Part shown: positions 36,011 through 47,260 of the stretch, one piece after another
How the letters are laid out: each line of letters starts with the position of its first letter
How positions within the stretch are numbered: position 1 is the first letter of the stretch
Assembly (NCBI GenBank): GCA_000818945.1
Contig: KN805415.1
Span: forward strand, 62,275 to 126,274
Direction: 5' to 3'
From: Schizochytrium sp. CCTCC M209059
Lineage: Eukaryota > Sar > Bigyra > Thraustochytrida > Thraustochytriidae
DNA length: 64,000 bases
The notes under the pieces: model-generated
The model's database searches: none
What the model saw: only the letters and a program-made list of their open reading frames with translations
Told to the model about the DNA's origin: nothing
Translations under genes and position numbers: made by a program

Positions 36011-37984
36011 CTCGGCGACACGAGAACGAGCTCCGCTCCGCTTCACGCCGCTCCGCCTCGGCCCGTGGCGATGCAGGGAGGCAGGTCCGAAGGAGTCGGG
36101 GCGAGACCCTGTCGCTGTGGAGGACGTCGCGTCGACCCCGGTCCCTCCGAGCCAGGCACCAGTGCCGGCCGGAGCGAGTGAGCGGCCGGAGCAGCGAAGG
36201 AGGGCTCGAAGAGGAGAGGAAGACGCGTCTGCCTCCTTGCCTGCCTGCCAAGTGTCGCGAAAAGATTGGTTGCGTTCCAAGCTGGGAAGGAAGGAAGAAC
36301 CTGACTCGCCTCGACTTGACTGACCTAACTGGCGACTCTCTTGCTGCTGTCGCCGCCCGCGGCAGGAAGGAAGGCGCGTGGGGCGAAGCGAGCTTCCACA
36401 AAGCGGACTTGAAAAGCTGCGTAACTAGCAGTCGGTGCAGGGACCTACTACCTCTGCACGCAAGAAGCAAGGTGAATGTGAATGAATGAACGAATGAATG
36501 AATGAATGAGTGAATGTGTGTATAGATAGGCCTATCTCTAGCTGGCAGGCGATTGAGACTCGCGCACCGCGGCAGCTTCCTCCTCCTTCTGGGCGCCTCG
36601 TCTTCTTCCGAGTCCGACGCTGCGGCCTGGCGGGCGTCCCCTTCGTGTCGTGCGCGCGATGCGAGCGGTGCGACGAAGAATCTTGCGGGGAGGGCTGAGC
36701 AGCGCGGGCCAAGGCAAGGCAGCTGGGGAGGAAAGCGAAGGTTTGGTTTGGCTTGAACCATCAAGCTTTCATCCACCATCCAGCCACTCCTGCGAGATTA
36801 ATTTGCTTTGGCTCGGCTCGGCTCGGCTAGGCTGGGCTCGACTCGATTCACTTCGGTTTGACTTGATTTGCCAGTTGTCTTGGTTTAGATTGATTTGGTT
36901 TGGCTCGAATTGATTTTATTTAACTGTTTGGAATGGCCACGGCCAGCCAGATGATCGTTCCCGCCTCCCGCTTTTGCGTCGTCTTCGCGACCGTCTCCGG
37001 TCCCGACTCAACTCGAGCCAACCGTCTGCATCATTCTTTCGCCCTGCGGCAAAGCGGCTCCGGCTCGAGAAAACAAACCAACCAACCAGCCAACCAACCA
37101 AACACCCGCCCGCACTGCACCGCATCGCACCGCATCGGAACTCGAGGACCATCCCAAACCTGACCGCCGCTGGCTAACGCCGCCGCTGCGACGCGTCGGA
37201 GGCGCCTTCCGCTTCCATGAACCGCAACCGCAACAAATGCAAGAGCGCCGCCTCCGTTGCGACGCGGACCTGTCCCAGCTTCGGCGACGCTTTGCGACAC
37301 GAGCAAGGTCTGCCTGCTGCTGCTGCTGCTACAGCTGCCAGGCTGCTGTTTGCGCGAGGACGACCGGTACGTACGTGCACGTACGTGCGAGCTGCTCACC
37401 TAGCACGTGCACCACGTCTCGCGCCACACTCGAAGGCGAAAAGCGAGGCGATGAACGGGGACGGAGGTGGGGTCGCGAGCTGCCGTGAATGTGTGCTCCG
37501 GGAGCCAGGCGCGGCACGGCCAGTAGGGCGAGGTGCATGCACCGCACCGCGTGCTTGACGCGAGTCGGGTCCCGTCGAGGCGAGGTTTCGTTTCTTCATC
37601 TTGCTTGCTTTTTCTTCAGTTGTTGTTTTCTCCCTCTCCTTGCTGATTCTTCTTTTCTCCTTCTTTTTCCTTTCCTTTTCTTGCTCTTTTCCTGGCCGCT
37701 AGACTACAAAGAGGAGGCGGCTGGTTGGTTTTTCTTTACAAAAGTGGTCGACGGCCGACGGGGCGGGGAAAGTGCGCGAGCCCCATCAAGGGCCGAACGG
37801 GTCCCTCTTTCGAGCCATCTGTCAGGTCGACCTCGCCCGCGCCAGCAGCCAACCGAGCAGTCCACTAGCTGCTGGCGCCAGAGCCTGAAGATCTCCGCGT
37901 GCGAGGCGAGTCAAGACGAGACCTGCCTCGCCGCGGCGGATTTTTGCAATTCGATCCACTGATCGTTCTTCGAAGCAAGCAAGT

Positions 37985-38018
<34 letters not shown>

Positions 38019-38029
38019 TTTTTTTTTTT
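37985..38029. repeat. GGCA array followed by a T tract
   Basis: About eight GGCA units run directly into a stretch of eleven T residues. Confidence 0.9.
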
Positions 38030-38599
38030 CTTTCCTTTTTTCGAAAAAGTGAAGTGAGGTAGGATGCGCATCAAGGAAAGGGGACAAAAGATAAAGAAAG
38101 GAAGACGCGCCCGCCGCTGCACTTTCTGCGGCCTCCTCGAACGCTCCGCGCCGCGGCCGTTTTCCTCTTGCTTGCGTTGCATTGCATTGCATTGCACTGC
38201 ATTCGTTGCATCGGCCGGTTCCTATCGTGCTTTCATAGTTTGTTCTTGGGCGGAGGTGGGCTCGCAAAGCAAGCAAGCCAAGCGGCGGCTGCGCAGACAA
38301 ACCACAAGGCGAACCAGCAGCGAGACGGAGAAGAACCAACCCAAACGCTCGCCCAGCAGAAACGCTCGCCCGTCCTGCCGCCAGCCAGTCGTCCTCCGCT
38401 CAACCCTCGCACGCGACGCAAGGCGAGGCAAGGCGAGGCAAGGCGAGTGAGCACGACTTGGTGAAAAAGTGCTCGCGTCGAAGAAGAAGAAGTTGCTCGC
38501 GCCGCTCACTTGGCCGGAAAAGTGTTGCAGCTCGCGCGGCGCGACGCGCGGCGCCGCACACGCTGCGACCGAGTTTCGTCGGAGGAGGACCGGCCGAGT

Positions 38600-38667
38600 A
38601 GAGCAGAGCAGAGCAGAGCACAGCAGAGCACAGCACAGCACAGCACAGCACAGCACAGCAGAGCAGA
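38600..38667. repeat. GAGCA/CAGCA pentanucleotide array
   Basis: About thirteen pentamers that switch from GAGCA to CAGCA in the middle and back again at the end, suggesting local homogenisation of two variants. Confidence 0.92.
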
Positions 38668-40341
38668 GGGGAGAATTTGAACGGCGGCAGGGGCGCCAAG
38701 CAAGAGGACGCGAAGCGAGCATGCCTCGAGCTCGAATGGACGACGCCGGCGCGGTCCGACCGACTTGATTCGACTCGACTCGATTCGACCATCCTCCGTC
38801 CATTCATTTTCACTCATCGCCAACGAACGGCCTAACATGAGGGAAAGAATGCGAGGAAGAGTGAGAGCGAAGAAACACAAACCGCCTCGAGTTCTCCTGC
38901 GCCTTCGTCTTCGTCTTCGTCTTCGTCGCGAGGTTGGACGCAAAGGCAAGAGGCTTGTACCTACTCGCATGCGTGAGCTCGCGCGTACTCGCCTCCGCGC
39001 CGCCCGCGTTCAAGTCGTGCGGCTGTGGGCAGGCCCAGGTGACGAGACATAAATGCAAGGCCATCTGCAGCTAGCTGCAGCTGGCTCCAGCACAATCAAT
39101 CAGCTGCAGCATTTCGTGCAGTTGCAAGAGGCCGCGATGCTCGCGCGCCGGACGACCTCGCTGCCTGCAACTCGTGCTACCCGAGGCAGGCGCGCCCTCG
39201 GCCAGCAGCAAGCTGCCAGCCGTGCGTTGATTAGTTCCCCGCGACCGACGCGACCGGCCGCAGGACCAGGTGGACGGACACCCGCACGGCGCCGCCTCGT
39301 CCACGTCGGGAAGAGAAAGAGACGCGGCCTCGCAACGGCCAAGGCGGGAGAGGTTAACTGTAAGTCGCTGTCGGCATTGCGCGCGAGACGCTCGCGCGAT
39401 GGCGGATGGGCGACGCGAAGCAGATTGCTTTCCACCGGTCGCTCGATCAGACGAACGAACGCCTCAAAGACGCGACGCGAATCGAGGGCGCTACAAAGGC
39501 GCGCCCCACCTGGCTCTCGCGCTGGCTGTGCCGGCACAGTGCAAGAACCGAAGCGCGTTTTGCGACGCGAGCCGTCGCCAGTTATTTTGCTGTTAGGCCA
39601 GGCCATTGGCATCTATCTATCTGCCACTAGTGATCATGATGATTTTTCCAAACGAAGGCTGCAGGCGGACGGCGATTGACTTCGCATGCCCGCTTCGTTT
39701 CACCTCGCCGTCAGGAAGCCTTTTGTGTCCCGATCGAGGCAAATGATATGGACGGGCGGTTCCCGGCGAAATCCGAGCCGAAGCCAGCCCTACGCAAGGG
39801 CTGCAAGCGTCGCGTCTGCGACGTGAGCGGCGCAGCGCAAGGCGACGCGGCGTTGTCAACTACTGAGGAACTGCCAAGGAGGGTAGTCGGTCGACCAGTC
39901 AATGCTTGGCTCTCGAGACCAAGCGAGCAGACGCAGGTCTCGCCTTTTTGAACGCACGCACGCCCATCCGCCATTCGATGACACCTATCGCTAGATAGGC
40001 AGATCGATAGACACCCGGGGCTCCCCGCCACCGCTTGCAGTTCCTTGCTCCCGCGTCGCAGGTCTTTCTTCCATGCAAGGGTAGATATCGCGAAATGCAA
40101 CGAAAGAAATGAAGCCCGCCCGTTCCGCGTCTCTTTAAGAGGCTCGTCGGGGGGGTCATTCCAATCCACCATCGCTGGACGTGGTCCCTGCTCTTGCTCT
40201 TGCTCTTGACCAGGCAGGCTGCAGTGCATGCAGTGCAGCTTCGTTGTCAATGCAAATCCATTACACGAGGTACTAACCGCCATCCCTCGCCCATTCATTG
40301 CAAGATAGGTCCCGGCTCCCGCTCCAGTCGGGTGAGCGAGC

Positions 40342-40404
40342 GGGCAAGCGGCGGGCGGGCAAGCGGCGGGCGGGCAAGCGGCGGGCGGGCAAGCGGCGGG
40401 CGAG
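40342..40404. repeat. 15-bp GC-rich tandem repeat
   Basis: About four copies of AAGCGGCGGGCGGGC, the first three full copies identical (40346-40390). No spacers, so not CRISPR-like. Confidence 0.9.
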
Positions 40405-43400
40405 GGCCTGTCTCTCGCATCGTGACGCTCTCGCATCGTGACGCTCTGCCACTTGCTGACCGGCCTCTCGTTCGCGCATCGCCCGGCCGGCTGCGGTCAC
40501 TGGTGGGGGGCCAGGGCGGAGCGGGGCCGCTGCGGGGTGGTCGACATACGGTGGCGGCAGGGGTGGGACAGGGATCGTCGGAGGCCGCAGCTGCTTCCCG
40601 CTGTGGGGCGGGCAGCCCCGCAGCCCTGGAGCGGATTTCTTCCGCTACGGTTTTAAAGAGAGAGGGAGAGAGAGAGGGAGAGAAAGACAAACAGCCTCCC
40701 TCGGCGTCTGCGCCACGGTGGATGGCGCGGTTGGTTTGGTGGCGGGCACAGGAGGCGGAGCAAGAGAGAGATATTGCTGAGCGGCCGACCGGGATGTCCT
40801 CCCTTCCGTGCGGCCGACGGTCGCTGGGCCCGGCGACTGTCGGATATTTCACGAATTCGTGCAGGAGAGGCGAGCGAAATGGCCACCGCCACCCGATTCA
40901 GGAACGCGGGGCGAGCGACCTTGGCGAGTGACACGGCTTGCTTGCTTGCTTGCATCATTTACTCAATCGTCTGACAACCAGCACGCGTCTCCCCGCAATG
41001 CACGCGCCAATAGTGGCTCGCACGGTGGTAGTGGCGGCGTGGCAGTGGACTGCGAGATCCTGAGGAGAGGGAGAGCTGCGGTCCATTCGAAAGCAGCCAG
41101 CCAGGTGGCCTTCTTCCTTCCTTCCTTCCTTGGCAGCTGGCCAGCAAGATCATCAACGTTGTGATGCTACCTCCCTCTAGACCAGCCTCGAGCGGCCGAT
41201 TGTGGGCGAGGCCGGCCAGACTCGAACCGCGTCGGGGAGAGTCAAGCGTCGACGTGATCTCGTGGCATGTTTCCGGCCACCGACACGGTTTCTTCGCTGC
41301 CTGCGTGAGACTCGAGCTTCTCCTCTCCGGCAGCGAGTGATTCGCGATTCAATTCTGTTCGAGTTGGTTTTGTTCAATGCGAGATGATTCACTGTCAGTT
41401 CTGTTCAATTCTGTTCAATTCAACTGACTTCTCTTGCTCCGCCAGCCACCACCAGTGGCCGGGCATGCGAGTCAACTCGAGGCGAGGCGAGGCGGCCGTT
41501 CGTCCGTCCGTCCATTTAACCAAGCATCCATCCATCAATGTCGTCGACGAGGACGCTTGCACGCATGCATGCATGCATGCTCGCGGACGAAGTGGCACTG
41601 CACGTCGCCTCGCCACGAGCCAGTTTCCGATGCGGCGCAGGGACGGTCCTCGCGCCGCGACCGACCGACCGACCGACCGACACGCAAGTTGGCTGCAGCC
41701 AGCTGGCTAATTCGTTGCGAGGCTGCGCCAGGCTGCGAGCCTCACCTACCGCCGCTGGCCTTGATTGGCGTGTCGAAGTCTCCGCGGTGCGGGCAGCGGC
41801 CCGGGAAGAGGCCGCGCGAGATTCGTGCCTTCGGTGTCGTGATCTTCATGATGGACCGCGAGGTGTCAAGGTAGGCCGCGAAAGACGCTTCCCAACTCGT
41901 TGCGTGATTTCACGCTGGGGCCGCGCCTTGCGCTTGCTCCTCGAGTTGTATTGTAATTGATTGATGTTGTCGTCGTGCAATTTACGATCTTCTTGCAGGC
42001 CTGTTCCGAATGTCGCGACGCGGAGAGGGGAAGCTGGCATGGCCATGGAAGGATGTTGCGGCTGGCGGGGCTACCTCCCGGAGAAAGAAACTGAAGCGGA
42101 AAAAGTGCAGTGCTTCCCCGGACGCGCCGGCGGCCAGCAGCCACAGCAGCCAGCTCGCCGGTCGGGGCGAGTGGCATCGCACTGCTGCTCCGCGTTTTCA
42201 AGGCAAGCGGTCTTTGCCAGTCACCGGGAGCCAGACGGTGGAATCACTCGGTTCTTCGATGGCCTCGGCGGAGAACTTCGTGCCATCCCAATTCTCAGGG
42301 CGTCCAGTCGCGGCGCTACACTAACTAGGAGACCTCGTAAAAGAAAGGATAAAAAAAAGAAGGAAAAAAGGATGGATGGAAGGAAGGAAGGAAAGGGAAA
42401 AGAATAAAATCTCTTTTCTTTGCGACTGCGAGATCGATCGATCGATCGATCGATTAACCAATTTTATCGTAGGATTGCACGCACGCACGGCGGTGGGGAA
42501 GCAGCGCGAGAGCCCGAGACCCAGCACGCGTCCACACTGCCTATGCGGATTCGTCAGCGCGAACGAGGCCTGGACACGCCGCGAGGCCCGGGGCTCCGCG
42601 TCGGAGCGGTTCACGGCACGGCGATCAATCATGCCTTTCTGGTGCGCGCAGTGCAGAGCAGCGCTCGTACGTAGCTCTGTGCCGCAAACTCCAATTTCAC
42701 ACAGTCCCAAAGAAACGCAATGTATACGTGGGAACGAACGACCGGGGAACGGGAAACATTCGAGCGATCATCGCGCGACGATTGGCTGGCGACCGACTGC
42801 CGCCGACCCTTTGGTCGCCGATTCCTTGTTAGCTCGGTCGGTCGGCCGGTCGGTCGGCCGGTCGGTCGCTGGGTCGGTCGGTCGCTGCTGCGTCGCGGGT
42901 CGGCTCCGAGGGCGCGGGGGAGCGGAGGAGATCCAAGCGTGGGAAGGGGAGGGTGGGCCAAGCGCGTGGTGCGACAGGTCCCTCCCGGCCTGTCTGGATG
43001 TGTCTGTCTGTCTGTCTGTCTGTCTTTCAAGCCGGAGGGCAAGAAAGAAGGCAGGCTGGCATTCGGGCCGGTCGGCAGGAAGGTTCGTCGGTCGGTCGGT
43101 CGGTCGGTCGGTCGGAGCCCGCTGGAGACCGCGCGAGGGAAGCTTGCTGCACGGTACGCTCTCTCGCTCTCGTGCTTGAGTCTGTCTGCCCGTAAGCGAA
43201 ACGTAAGTATTGGAAACGACAAAGAAAGATTTTTATTTCTTTCTAATTTAAAAAAGAGAAAGAAAATAAAAGAAAAACGACGAGGAAAGAAGGAAAAAAC
43301 AAGTGGAAGAAGCCGCATGGCTGGTTGGAAGCAAGGAACAGCCAGACGTGGGACAGGCGCCGGCGCTGCAGATTGCTCCCCCGCAAATAAGTCACGCGAA

Positions 43401-44572
43401 CGAGCCAGAAAGAAGTAAAGAAATAAAGAAAAGAATAAAGAAAAAAAAAGAGAAAAAGGGATAAAGGGGAAAAGGGAAAAAAGCGGCCCAGCAGCTTCTT
43501 AACGACCGATAGCGGCCGCGACCCAGACGGAGAGAGAGAGAAAGCAGCGCCGAGACACGAGACGAAACGAGACGAAACGAGACGAAACACGAGACGAGAG
43601 CAGACGCCGCTCGAGGCGCGGCCCCGCAATGTCTGTGTGACGCACGGGCAAGCGGCACGGGCGATCCGCAGCGGAGGCACGGAGACGGCACGCGAGCGCG
43701 CACTGGCGGGAGCCACGGATCTGGCTGGCACGGGGCTGCGAAGCGGTGAGATGTCTCTCTCTCCCTCTCTCTCTCTCTGTTTGTCTGTCTATCTGTCTCC
43801 GAAGACGCGCCCGTCAAGGACCTAAAAGCCCGAGGCGCGAGGGAAGAACGAACGCGGAGGAGGGGAAGAAGCCTGAGGCGGGAGGGAACGAGGAGGGGGC
43901 CGGACGTTGGGGCGCGTGCGACAACGCTGGTCTAGCTGCAAGCATGCACGGCCGCTGGGCCGCCGTGATGCATGCACGCGGCCAGCGAGCCAGGCCAGGG
44001 CCAGGCGGAGAGGAGGAAAAGCGAAGGCAGAAACGAGCATCGCGACAGACGTGGGGCGGTACTGCGGAGGCGCAGGGGGGCGACCAGAGCAGAGCGAGAG
44101 GCCCAGTGACACTCGTTCCAGCTAGGCGTAGCGCTAGCACCCGCCTGCACTCGCTAGCAGAAAGCGAGTAGCATCTATCCCCGCAGCCCTGCGAGCGAGC
44201 CACAAGGGGAAGAGGCAGACGGCTGCCGCAAGAACACACGCTCACCCTCACACACCTTGTCCCCGCGCGGACCCTGGAGACGTATGTCGGCGCCTGTCCG
44301 CGCCGGACTTTTGCGCTACCCTAGCCCCCCTGCTGCGGTGGGTGGTGCGGAGCTACCGGACCCGGCGGGCGCTGCGCAGTGCTAGGGGTCGTAGCGGAGC
44401 GCGTAGGTGGGTAAGGACGCGTAGGAAAAGCCTAAGGGGGGCTAGCCGCGGACACCGCGCCCGAGGAGGACACGCAAAACAGCCTCGTTGTGTCTGCCTC
44501 GCTCGCGCACGCACGTACGCACGGTTGCTCGCACGCTCGCACGGTCTCGCAGCAGCAGGAGAGGAGAAGAAG

Positions 44573-44971
44573 ATGAGCCTCGCGTCGTTCTCGAGCGCCC
44601 TCGCGCGCGCCGGCGTCTTCCGCGGCGCCGCGGGCCTTCGCAGCGGTGCCGCGCGCCAGCAGCTGACGCTTGCCCGCCAGCAGCAGCAGCAGCAGCAGCG
44701 CGTCGCACCCTTTGCCAGGTCACTCGCCACCGCCACTGCCAAGAGCAGCAGCGGATTTAACCTGTACAACGTCGTCTTCGCCTCCAACGCACGCTACATC
44801 CTCTTCGTCGTCACTGGCGCTGCTCTTGGCGAGATCTTCTATGGCTTCATTGGTGACTCCATCTGGGAGATGAACAACCGGGGCAAGCTCTACCACCACA
44901 TCGACTGGAGCAAATGGGAGTCCATCTACGTCGAGGAGGAGGAAGAGGACGAGGACGAGGATGACGAGTAG
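44573..44971 (+). CDS. UQCR10: Mitochondrial complex III subunit 9 (QCR9/UQCR10)
   Basis: A 132-residue protein from the ATG at 44573. The core at about residues 60-115 matches the small cytochrome bc1 subunit 9: an N-terminal FNLYNVVF, one membrane segment (YILFVVTGAALGEIFYGFIG), then IWEMNNRGKLYHHIDW, corresponding to the family's N-x-GKL motif. In complex III this subunit spans the inner membrane next to the Rieske protein. The N-terminal 55 residues are rich in Ala, Arg and Ser with a Gln run and no acidic residues, which fits a mitochondrial targeting presequence; most family members are shorter and lack a long one. The C-terminus ends in an acidic Glu/Asp tail. The frame is open upstream to 44342 but is Arg-rich and is excluded. 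Confidence 0.85.
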   Translation: MSLASFSSALARAGVFRGAAGLRSGAARQQLTLARQQQQQQQRVAPFARSLATATAKSSSGFNLYNVVFASNARYILFVVTGAALGEIFYGFIGDSIWEMNNRGKLYHHIDWSKWESIYVEEEEEDEDEDDE

Positions 44972-46126
44972 ACGTTTGTCCTGTCCTTGATCCAGTAATC
45001 CCTCGCTTTTTTCTTCTCAACGCTATCTCCTTCCTTTCCCGAGAAAAAAACAACAACACAAAATCAAAAGTGGTCGTGTAACTCCTTCATTTCCTGTCCT
45101 GTTCTGAAATGCACTGCTCCGCATCGCGTCGCATCGCTTTGCCATCTACTGCACTGCACTGCACTGCACTGCACTGCTTTTCAATCTTGTCCTGCTCATG
45201 GCTGATAAAATTCCTCCCTCTCGCTTACTCTTTCTTTATGTGCAGGTCCCAATGGCTGGTCTCTCCAGTCTTTTGCTGATCGATCGCATGCTTGCTTGCT
45301 CTTCGTTAGCCTCTCAGAACGCTCTCGATGGCCATGAAACCAGAGAGTCGTCTCCTACACAAAGCTACACTCGCCTCTTGCTTGGTTAACATTTTCTTGA
45401 CTGCATCATCTTACCCGCTCCATCTACATTCGCGAACACGCGTATGCTCTCGTCACAGTCTTCACGCATGCATTGAGATTACATCGTCTCTGCAATAAAC
45501 GGGTGAAGCGTGTATCCAACTTGATTGAAAAATGTGGACGTCCAAACACACAAAAAAAGGTCTTGAGCATACATTCCTTGTCTCTGTTCTTCGCGTAAAC
45601 AACGTAAAAGTGTACGTCCTTTCCGAATTGGAGAGTATACAAACAAGACAACCCAAAAGTAATAAAAAAAATCGCTGTTCCAACTCATAAGGTGCAGCAG
45701 GGGGGCACACTATGTTGTTGTTGGTCAGCACTAATCCCTCTTCGCTTTTGTGTAGCTGCAATAAAAGCCGGGGCCGTGAGTGAAAGCCGCTAGCATCATC
45801 ATCACGCATCCAGTGTTAGATCAAGAGGCATTCATTGTTTCTCCCGTCGTTCTTTCACTTGGCCATCCGCCACGCACTCGACTCCTGGAAAGTCGTCATC
45901 GCTGGAGAAAAAAGGCGAACAAATTTAAGACAGTGGTTGCTGGAGTGGGACCGAGCTAATCCTTCAAGTCAATTTTTTTTTCCCCATATAACCTACGGAC
46001 CTCACTACCCGCCACACAAACTGACGCGCAAGCGCAAGATTTTGCCCGAAATGTTGCTGCCGAGGCTGCCTTGATCCACCAGCACCAGCAACAGTATCAG
46101 CGAGCGACTTTGTCTTTTGCCTTTTG
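44972..46126. other. 3' flanks of the complex III gene and GEMIN2
   Basis: Lower-GC sequence between two convergent genes with no gene recognised. A GCACT pentamer array lies at about 45147-45177. Short frames of 60-115 codons occur on both strands without family resemblance. Confidence 0.5.
45147..45177. repeat. GCACT pentanucleotide array
   Basis: Six GCACT units, with related GCATC units just before it, about 180 bp after the complex III stop codon, so it may lie in or near the 3' UTR. Confidence 0.9.
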
Positions 46127-46975
46127 TCACAAAATACATCCAAAGTGATCATGCAAAAGGTAGACGACCACGTCGCTCGGCACATCGCTCGCATCGTTGT
46201 CCTCAGCCCCGAGCACCGCATTGCGGCGAGCTTCCAAAACCCGCAGCAAGTCGCGCAAATGGGACTGCATACCGACGCTCAGCGGAAGGTCAATTCGCGC
46301 GAGCAACGCGTAGAACCAGCGCAAGGTCCGCGGCTCCAAAGGCTGCAACGACGCTTCCTTTTCTGCGCGATACGCATATACCAGATCCTTGAGCACTCGA
46401 GAAGCGTCCGTCTGATCCAGCTCCACCACGATGGTCAAGAGCGGTTCCTTCGAAGACACCAGTGCGCGCCAGGCCGTGGCATTCGTCTTGTCAGGAACCT
46501 CGATCGACGTTGAAATCCCATGCGCAGCGTCGAAGGCTTCAATGTCTTCCGCGCTTTCCGCTTGCCCAAAGCGACGTTCCTCCCAGGCCTCAATGTACGC
46601 ACGCAGAGCGAGAAACTCTGCCACGTTCGCCTCGCGCCACGCGGGACTTGGCGTCCCGTCCTCCTCGTCGTGCCCAGCCGCGCCGCCAGCAGCACCCTCA
46701 GAAGCGGCCGTTCTCGCAGCTTGGCGCGCAAACAGCTCGAGCGAGTCGGCGGGCTGCAGCGCGCGGCTCCTCGCCTCGATTTCCTTGCGCCGCGCCGCGT
46801 CGGCCTGCACGACGCGCGGCAAGAGGCTCGCCTCGAGTCGGGCCCGCGCCAGGAACTCGTCGGGCCCCTCGCACGGCTCGCCCGCGGCCATCCTGCGCTG
46901 CAGCTCCTCGCGGGACAGCGAGCACGAGAACGGCAGCGCGGCGCCGCCCGCGTCCGCCGCCGCCGCCTGCTGCAT
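46127..46975 (-). CDS. GEMIN2: GEMIN2 / SIP1-family snRNP assembly protein
   Basis: A 282-residue protein from the ATG at 46975; further upstream the frame starts only with TTG. Near residues 10-55 it has a Gemin2-like N-terminal block: LPFSCSLSREELQRRM, then PDEFLARARLEASLLPRVV, resembling the EYLxxVxxEA...P segment that binds Sm proteins. The C-terminal half has the family's helical signature RWFYALLARIDLPLS followed by HLRDLLRVLEARR. Gemin2 holds the Sm pentamer in the SMN complex during spliceosomal snRNP assembly; the yeast relative is Brr1. Its presence implies a spliceosome even though the genes here seem intronless. Divergent from the CCHC protein gene 285 bp away. Confidence 0.8.
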   Translation of the reverse strand: MQQAAAADAGGAALPFSCSLSREELQRRMAAGEPCEGPDEFLARARLEASLLPRVVQADAARRKEIEARSRALQPADSLELFARQAARTAASEGAAGGAAGHDEEDGTPSPAWREANVAEFLALRAYIEAWEERRFGQAESAEDIEAFDAAHGISTSIEVPDKTNATAWRALVSSKEPLLTIVVELDQTDASRVLKDLVYAYRAEKEASLQPLEPRTLRWFYALLARIDLPLSVGMQSHLRDLLRVLEARRNAVLGAEDNDASDVPSDVVVYLLHDHFGCIL

Positions 46976-47260
46976 CCCGTCCGCGCGCGCGCGCCCCGGC
47001 CCGGGCTGCTGCAAACGAGCTTTGCTTCGCGACCTTTTGCAGCAGCAGCCTCGGCAAACCCAAACGTGCCCCAAACGTGCTCGTGGTCGTTCGTTCTATA
47101 CATACGTACTACAGGCGCCATACTTAGAGCCCTTGCGCGCGTGCTCCACCGCCATCGCCGGCGACGGGTCGAGGGCAAGCGAGAGAGCGCGTCGTCGCGC
47201 GGTGCAGCAGCGGCCCTGCGCAGCGCGGACGCGCGAGAGCGACCGGGCGACTAGTCGCCC
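46976..47260. promoter_or_regulatory. Divergent promoter region of GEMIN2 and the CCHC protein
   Basis: 285 bp between two start codons that point away from each other. GC-rich with no TATA-like box obvious near either start; a less GC-rich patch, with TATACATACG, lies near 47098-47107. Confidence 0.5.

Larger units (their letters stand above)
33882..44572. other. Repeat-rich gene desert, right part
   Basis: Nearly 10.7 kb with no frame I can support as a gene. Frames reaching 400 codons (for example minus strand 34047-35264) are made of repeated His/Ser/Ile or Arg/Gly units translated from microsatellites. Contents are many short arrays: GCTAT at 34026-34078, TCTG at 34260-34323, GGAAA-type at 34344-34435, CCGG/CCAG at 34651-34680, GATGC at 35067-35135, GAAT near 36475-36515, GGCA at 37985-38018, GCATT at 38176-38200, GAGCA/CAGCA at 38600-38667, a 15-bp unit at 40342-40404, GATC at 42431-42454, GGTC at 43087-43114 and GAAACGAGAC-type at 43557-43590. 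The right end must carry the promoter of the complex III gene. Confidence 0.55.

Noticed and set aside
40342..40404. CRISPR-like direct repeats
   Set aside because: Units are contiguous without spacers and the genome is eukaryotic; a plain tandem repeat.
41190..41260. GGTTCGAGTC-like sequence on the minus strand, possible tRNA
   Set aside because: The T stem does not pair and no cloverleaf can be drawn.
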